From Akkermansiaceae bacterium (GTDB taxonomy: Bacteria > Verrucomicrobiota > Verrucomicrobiia > Verrucomicrobiales > Akkermansiaceae), in contig JALOTR010000075.1 of the NCBI GenBank assembly GCA_025457805.1, positions 1 through 8,956 of the forward strand: 8,956 nt of DNA, written 5' to 3'. Under the pieces are notes generated by a model. That model saw only the letters and a list, made by a program, of their open reading frames with translations, ran no database searches and had not been told where the DNA came from. Positions 6,089 through 8,956 of the stretch are shown here, piece after piece (position 1 is the stretch's first letter; each line of letters opens with the position of its first letter). The translations under genes and the position numbers were made by a program.

Positions 6089-6190
6089 ACCACAGATTAC
6101 CCAGATTTCACCGATTGATTTCAACTGTCAGTGTCGAGGCAGGCTCCTGAAAAATCTCCAAAATCTGTGTCAATCTGAGCAATCTGTGGT
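6089..6190. repeat. Opposed 9-bp-period arrays forming an imperfect inverted repeat
   Basis: The left arm (6089-6120) is made of 9-mers CACAGATTA, CCCAGATTT and CACCGATTG. The right arm (6151-6190) is made of AATCT words at 6153, 6162, 6172 and 6181 (spacing 9, 10, 9). The outer ends are exact reverse complements for ten bases: ACCACAGATT (6089-6098) and AATCTGTGGT (6181-6190). The arms flank a 30-bp spacer, so the transcript could fold into a long imperfect hairpin. It lies between the coiled-coil gene and the MFS gene and could act as a cluster terminator or mRNA stabiliser, but it lacks the T-tract of an intrinsic terminator. The rest of this 223-bp gap shows no convincing promoter. Confidence 0.75.
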
Positions 6191-6288
6191 TCAACTCCGA
6201 TGATTGGATGGATAGCTTGGCATGATTCTTCAGCCCCCGGATTTTCAACATTGCCTTGCCCGCCGGGGAATTCCAAACATCGCCGCGG

Positions 6289-7587
6289 ATGTTCCGTTTG
6301 CCCGCATGGTTGGAGAGATACAGGTTGCTGCCCGCGCCCGTCATCCTCTTTGCGGCGGGTCAGTTTCTCATCAATCTGATCACCTCCGCGCAGTTTCTTC
6401 TGCTCAATCTGTTCCTCAAGGACAAGGGGCTCGATGATCCGGCCATCGCGGCGCTTTCCTCGCAACGCTTCGTCGCCACCTTTTTTCTCGCTCTTCCCGC
6501 CGGGCTCTGGCTGCGTGGTCGGCCGCTCAAGAAACCTTTGTGGATCGGCTCCATCCTGTTTCCTCTAACAGCTCTGGCTTCGTTGGAAACCGTGCGCCTC
6601 GGCATGATGGATGCCGCTTCGTTTTGTTTTCTCGCCATGGGTTTCGCCGGGCTGCTTCTCAATGTTGCCAGCCTGCCCATGACGCTGCGCATCACGCCGC
6701 CCCACCAATCCAGCGAAGCCCTCAGTCTGCTCTTCGCCACCTGGGCCGCCGCCAGCATCTGCGGCGGTGTGTTGTCATCCGCCTTGCAAGGCATCGGCCG
6801 CATCGATGTGGGTGCGCTGCATATCGTTTTTGATGAGTATTCCACTTTGTTGATTCTCACGCTCGCAGCTTGTGCCGCGCCGTTTCTCTATGCCCGGCTG
6901 CCGGATCCGCAAGTGAGTGAGAAATCGGACCGTCACTGGCTTCACATCCATCGCGAGGATTGGCCGGTATTGATGAAATCGCTCGTGCCCACCATCTGCA
7001 TCGCCACCGGCGCGGGACTGAGCATCCAGTTTCTCAATCTCTTCTTCAGCCATGTCCACCATATGGGATCTGCTGCGTATTCTGGCTACGGCTCTATCAG
7101 CAATGTGCTGGTGCTTTTCGCCGGACTCATCGTGCCGGAGGTCAAGCGCCGCTTCGGCTGGCGCGGTGCCATCCTCGGTGTGCAAACAGTCGCCGTTCTG
7201 CTGCTTGCCGTCATGGGACTCACGGAATTGTTCACTGCCACCCTGTGGGCGCTGCCGCTCGCCATCGGCTGTTTCATCCTGCGCCAGCCGCTCATGAGCA
7301 TGGCCGGACCCTCCACCAGCGAACTCACCATGAGCTACGTCGGCGAGCGCAACCGCGAACTCGTCAGCGCCTGCAACGGTGCCATCTGGAGCGGCGCATG
7401 GTGGCTCGCCGCCCGCACCTTCGAACTCCTCCGCGCCAACCAACTCCCTTATTGGCAGGTTTTTCTAACGACTTCGGTGCTCTATTTCGTCGGCACCTTT
7501 TCCTATCTCTACCTCATCCGCCAGGTCGAGAGTCGCGAAACCACGCCGGTTCGAGGAACCCCAGAGCCGGAACCCGGGCCGGTCTGA
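6289..7587 (+). CDS. Major facilitator superfamily (MFS) transporter
   Basis: Inner-membrane secondary transporter; substrate not recognisable. The 432-aa product is hydrophobic throughout, with about eleven or twelve membrane segments. These include 17-44, 56-75, 84-100, 108-130, 143-168, 184-203, 230-252, 264-284, 293-311, 317-336, 360-379 and 389-410. A central hydrophilic loop (about 203-226, DPQVSEKSDRHWLHIHREDW) divides the two six-helix halves. Degenerate MFS motif A loops appear after helix 2 (GLWLRGRPLKK) and in the second half (VPEVKRRFGWRGA). The C-terminus is a short Pro/Glu tail. The ATG at 6289 starts just before the first amphipathic stretch; an in-frame TTG at 6256 is possible but adds a polar leader. 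It follows the Ton cluster after a repeat-bearing gap, so export of a chelator is conceivable but unsupported. Confidence 0.88.
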   Translation: MFRLPAWLERYRLLPAPVILFAAGQFLINLITSAQFLLLNLFLKDKGLDDPAIAALSSQRFVATFFLALPAGLWLRGRPLKKPLWIGSILFPLTALASLETVRLGMMDAASFCFLAMGFAGLLLNVASLPMTLRITPPHQSSEALSLLFATWAAASICGGVLSSALQGIGRIDVGALHIVFDEYSTLLILTLAACAAPFLYARLPDPQVSEKSDRHWLHIHREDWPVLMKSLVPTICIATGAGLSIQFLNLFFSHVHHMGSAAYSGYGSISNVLVLFAGLIVPEVKRRFGWRGAILGVQTVAVLLLAVMGLTELFTATLWALPLAIGCFILRQPLMSMAGPSTSELTMSYVGERNRELVSACNGAIWSGAWWLAARTFELLRANQLPYWQVFLTTSVLYFVGTFSYLYLIRQVESRETTPVRGTPEPEPGPV

Positions 7588-7592
7588 GCACG

Positions 7593-7610
7593 GCCCACCT
7601 CGCAGTGGGC
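7593..7610 (+). terminator. Weak hairpin after the MFS gene
   Basis: GCCCAC (7593-7598) and GTGGGC (7605-7610) pair perfectly around the loop CTCGCA, starting six bases after the MFS stop codon. The following sequence (GAGCCCTTGTTTCC) is only modestly T-rich, and GGGCGAGCCC can form a competing small stem. It may contribute to transcription termination, but it is not a textbook intrinsic terminator. Confidence 0.35.
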
Positions 7611-7701
7611 GAGCCCTTGTTTCCTGAAATAGGATTGTCGCGCGATACGGATTGTGGAGGATGCCCGCGCAGATGTGATCTGTTTGATCCCTCCTCCTAC
7701 C

Positions 7702-8514
7702 ATGCCTTCCATCCGTATTCTTTTCCTCGGCGATATCGTCGGCGAGCCCGGCCGCAAGGCGGTCATCGAGCAGTTGCCCATCCTCAAGCAGCAGGAGTCG
7801 CTCGATTTCATCGTCGTCAATGGCGAGAACTCCGCAGGCGGGAAGGGGATCACGCCGAAAATCGCCATCGATCTCCTGCGTGCCGGGGCCGCTGTCATCA
7901 CCACGGGCGACCACGTCTGGGATCAGCAGGAAATTGTCGATTACTTCCCCACCGAGCCCCGCCTGCTCCGGCCGATGAATTACCCCGCGGGCACTCCCGG
8001 CAATGGCAGCGTGGTTCTCGAAACCGCCAAGGGCCGGGTCGCGGTCATGCAGGCCCAAGGCCGATCCTTCATTCAGCCGCCGCTGGAAAACCCCTACCTC
8101 GCCGCCGAGGCCGAGGCTGAACGCTTGCGGGCTGATGGCGTCGGTCCCATCCTCATGGACTTCCATGCCGAGACCACCAGCGAGAAAATTGCCATGGGCC
8201 GGCTGCTCGATGGCAAGGTCTCCGCCGTCATCGGTACTCACACCCACGTCCAGACTGCCGACGACACCATCTTCCCCGGCGGCACCGGCTACCTCACCGA
8301 TGCCGGCATGTGCGGCCCCGAGGAAAGTGTGCTCGGCCGCAACATCGAGTCCGTCGTCTGGCGCTTCAAATCCGGCATGCCCACCCGCTTCCCCATCGCC
8401 AAAGGCCCCGTCCGCCTCTGCGGCGCCATCCTCGAAGTGGACGTCCAAACCGGCACCTGCCTCCACCTCAAACGCCTCTCCCTCCTCCTCCCCCCCGCCT
8501 CCGACCCCTCCTAA
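7702..8514 (+). CDS. ymdB: YmdB-family (TIGR00282) metallophosphoesterase
   Basis: Cytoplasmic dinuclear-metal phosphodiesterase; the B. subtilis member hydrolyses 2',3'-cyclic nucleotides and affects sporulation and biofilm programmes. The 270-aa product matches the family's usual length and carries its motifs in order: LFLGDIVGEPGR (Asp11), NGENSAGGKG (Glu42, Asn43), TTGDHVWD (69-74, catalytic-type His71), MDFHAE (His155) and GTHTHVQTAD (His180, His182), then GYLTDAGMCGP. The usual GNH motif is GDH here, so the metal-ligand Asn is Asp70. No signal peptide or membrane helix is present. ATG 7702 gives the canonical N-terminus (PSIRILFLGDIVG); an in-frame GTG at 7654 would add 16 residues with no counterpart in the motif pattern. 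The C-terminus ends in a Pro/Ser-rich stretch encoded by C-rich DNA. Family assignment is firm; the physiological role here is unknown. Confidence 0.93.
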   Translation: MPSIRILFLGDIVGEPGRKAVIEQLPILKQQESLDFIVVNGENSAGGKGITPKIAIDLLRAGAAVITTGDHVWDQQEIVDYFPTEPRLLRPMNYPAGTPGNGSVVLETAKGRVAVMQAQGRSFIQPPLENPYLAAEAEAERLRADGVGPILMDFHAETTSEKIAMGRLLDGKVSAVIGTHTHVQTADDTIFPGGTGYLTDAGMCGPEESVLGRNIESVVWRFKSGMPTRFPIAKGPVRLCGAILEVDVQTGTCLHLKRLSLLLPPASDPS

Positions 8515-8550
8515 GCCCCCAAAAGCCACCCCACCCAAAGCAAAACCCCC
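8479..8550. other. C-rich tract across the ymdB stop (G-runs on minus strand)
   Basis: The plus strand is strongly C-rich and nearly G-free, with C-runs at 8490-8496, 8505-8508, 8516-8520, 8529-8532, 8534-8536 and 8546-8550. The minus strand therefore has six G-runs of three or more with loops of 8, 7, 8, 1 and 9 bases. This is a possible G-quadruplex just beyond the strict 7-base loop limit. It covers the last codons of ymdB and the first part of the 190-bp gap before the transposase. Confidence 0.5.
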
Positions 8551-8570
8551 ACAAATTGAAACAAATTGAA
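8551..8570 (+). repeat. Tandem 10-bp repeat ACAAATTGAA x2
   Basis: Two exact copies of ACAAATTGAA lie head to tail. The second copy overlaps the beginning of the 37-bp direct repeat upstream of the transposase gene, whose units also start with CAAATTG. Confidence 0.8.
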
Positions 8571-8670
8571 AGAGACACATATCCTCAAAATCGTGCTTTA
8601 CGCTTCCCCTCGTTCGGGTCCACTGCCCCACCTCAAATTGCAAGAGACAGATTTTATCAAAATAGTGCTT
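8562..8670 (+). repeat. Imperfect 37-bp direct repeat upstream of the transposase
   Basis: Copies at 8562-8598 and 8634-8670 match at 31 of 37 positions without gaps, 72 bp apart start to start. Shared blocks are CAAATTG, AAGAGACA and TCAAAAT-GTGCTT. The second copy ends 34 bp before the transposase start codon. Repeats next to a Y1/REP-associated transposase are candidates for its cognate recognition sequences. The duplication is seen; the link to the transposase is inferred. Confidence 0.7.
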
Positions 8671-8692
8671 GTGTCGTAGTGGGCGGCTTGGG

Positions 8693-8698
8693 TAGGTG
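8693..8698 (+). promoter_or_regulatory. Shine-Dalgarno-like site for the transposase
   Basis: TAGGTG lies six bases before the ATG at 8705 and can pair with the 16S anti-Shine-Dalgarno. It is the only clear ribosome-binding site in the window and supports this start. Confidence 0.5.
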
Positions 8699-8704
8699 TC
8701 GGGC

Positions 8705-8956
8705 ATGGCACGTGCACGATGGATTGTCCCCTGGGCGGATTCGGAGACGAAACCGGCTTTATACCACACGATCGCGAGAGTGGTGGATAAGCGCTTTGCG
8801 TTTGGGCCGGATGACAAGGAGCAATTCCGGATCTACATGCGCATGATGGAGAATTTCTCGGGCTGCCGGGTGCTTTCCTATGTGGTGATGTGCAATCACT
8901 TTCACTTGCTGCTGGAAGTCACGCCGCGGCCGAAGGCTCCGTTGACGGATGAGGAG
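8705..8956 (+). CDS. IS200-like / REP-associated tyrosine (Y1, HUH) transposase, N-terminal part
   Basis: Single-strand DNA endonuclease of the Y1 transposase family (PF01797/COG1943), including RAYTs that act on repetitive extragenic palindromes. The 84 visible codons begin MARARWIVPW, followed by KPALYHTIARVVDKRFAF (16-33), the variant of the family's Y-H-x-x-R-...-R-x-F opening. Next come an FRIYMRMMENF helix and VLSYVVMCNHFHLLLEV, whose His65-Phe-His67 is the metal-binding HUH motif. The catalytic Tyr and C-terminus lie beyond the right edge, so whether the gene is intact is unknown. Start choice rests on the TAGGTG site and the typical N-terminus. Unlike its neighbours it has a Shine-Dalgarno, and direct repeats sit just upstream, consistent with a mobile or domesticated element. 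A stand-alone RAYT is likelier than an IS200/IS605 element because no tnpB is in view, but downstream sequence is missing. Confidence 0.88.
   Translation, partial: MARARWIVPWADSETKPALYHTIARVVDKRFAFGPDDKEQFRIYMRMMENFSGCRVLSYVVMCNHFHLLLEVTPRPKAPLTDEE

Noticed and set aside
6215..6240. Sigma-54 promoter (TGGCAT...TTCAG) before the MFS gene
   Set aside because: The GG/GC dinucleotides required at -24/-12 are not both present; only the TGGCA half resembles the consensus.
6256..6288. TTG start for the MFS gene
   Set aside because: Adds eleven polar residues before the first helix without a ribosome-binding site; the ATG at 6289 is simpler.
7591..7625. Relationship between the MFS-end hairpin and the sequence before the transposase (shared CCCACCTC)
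   Set aside because: Only eight bases match in C-rich DNA; not enough to claim a common REP element.
7654..7701. GTG start for the YmdB-type protein
   Set aside because: The family N-terminus begins right at the first beta strand (PSIRILFLGD), matched by ATG 7702.
7465..8817. 450-aa minus-strand open frame opposite ymdB
   Set aside because: Crosses two genes and the repeat-rich gap, low-complexity Gly/Glu composition, and the plus strand has clear metallophosphoesterase motifs.

Overview
The window reads as a high-GC, Gram-negative chromosome segment, most likely from the Verrucomicrobiota. This is inferred from a complete outer-membrane Ton uptake system, the style of the FecA-like receptor, ATG/GTG starts that almost all lack a Shine-Dalgarno sequence, and short-unit repeats in the gaps. 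No rRNA, tRNA or CRISPR was seen, and the taxonomic call cannot be proved from the sequence alone.

Layout. Positions 1-1131 (minus strand) hold the first 377 codons of a Uup-like ABC-F ATPase that runs off the left edge. A 155-bp divergent intergenic region follows. It carries an outward-facing repeat pair (TTCGGTTGAYT) and a perfect 17-bp palindrome resembling a Fur box. Downstream on the plus strand lies a self-contained TonB uptake cluster: a FecA-like TonB-dependent receptor (1287-3503), TonB (3593-4390), ExbB (4419-5096), ExbD (5162-5578) and a small membrane-anchored coiled-coil protein of unknown function (5625-6065). Next come an MFS transporter (6289-7587), a YmdB-type metallophosphoesterase (7702-8514) and, at the right edge, the start of an IS200-like/REP-associated (Y1, HUH) transposase (8705-8956) with an imperfect 37-bp direct repeat just upstream.

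How the genes work together. The receptor would bind a ferric chelate at the outer membrane. ExbB/ExbD would harvest proton-motive force and TonB would pass it to the receptor's TonB box. The palindrome in front of the receptor suggests iron-responsive repression of the cluster. The MFS transporter may belong to the same physiology, but nothing shows this. The ABC-F protein, phosphoesterase and transposase look unrelated to iron uptake.

The most unusual signal is in the gaps. Three consecutive gaps (exbB-exbD, exbD-coiled-coil, coiled-coil-MFS) are built from short periodic words with a TCT...AA core. The period is 7 bp in the first two and about 9 bp in the third, where two arrays face each other as an inverted repeat. 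The first array encodes the last residues and stop codon of ExbB. No gap exceeds 300 bp; the largest is 6066-6288.
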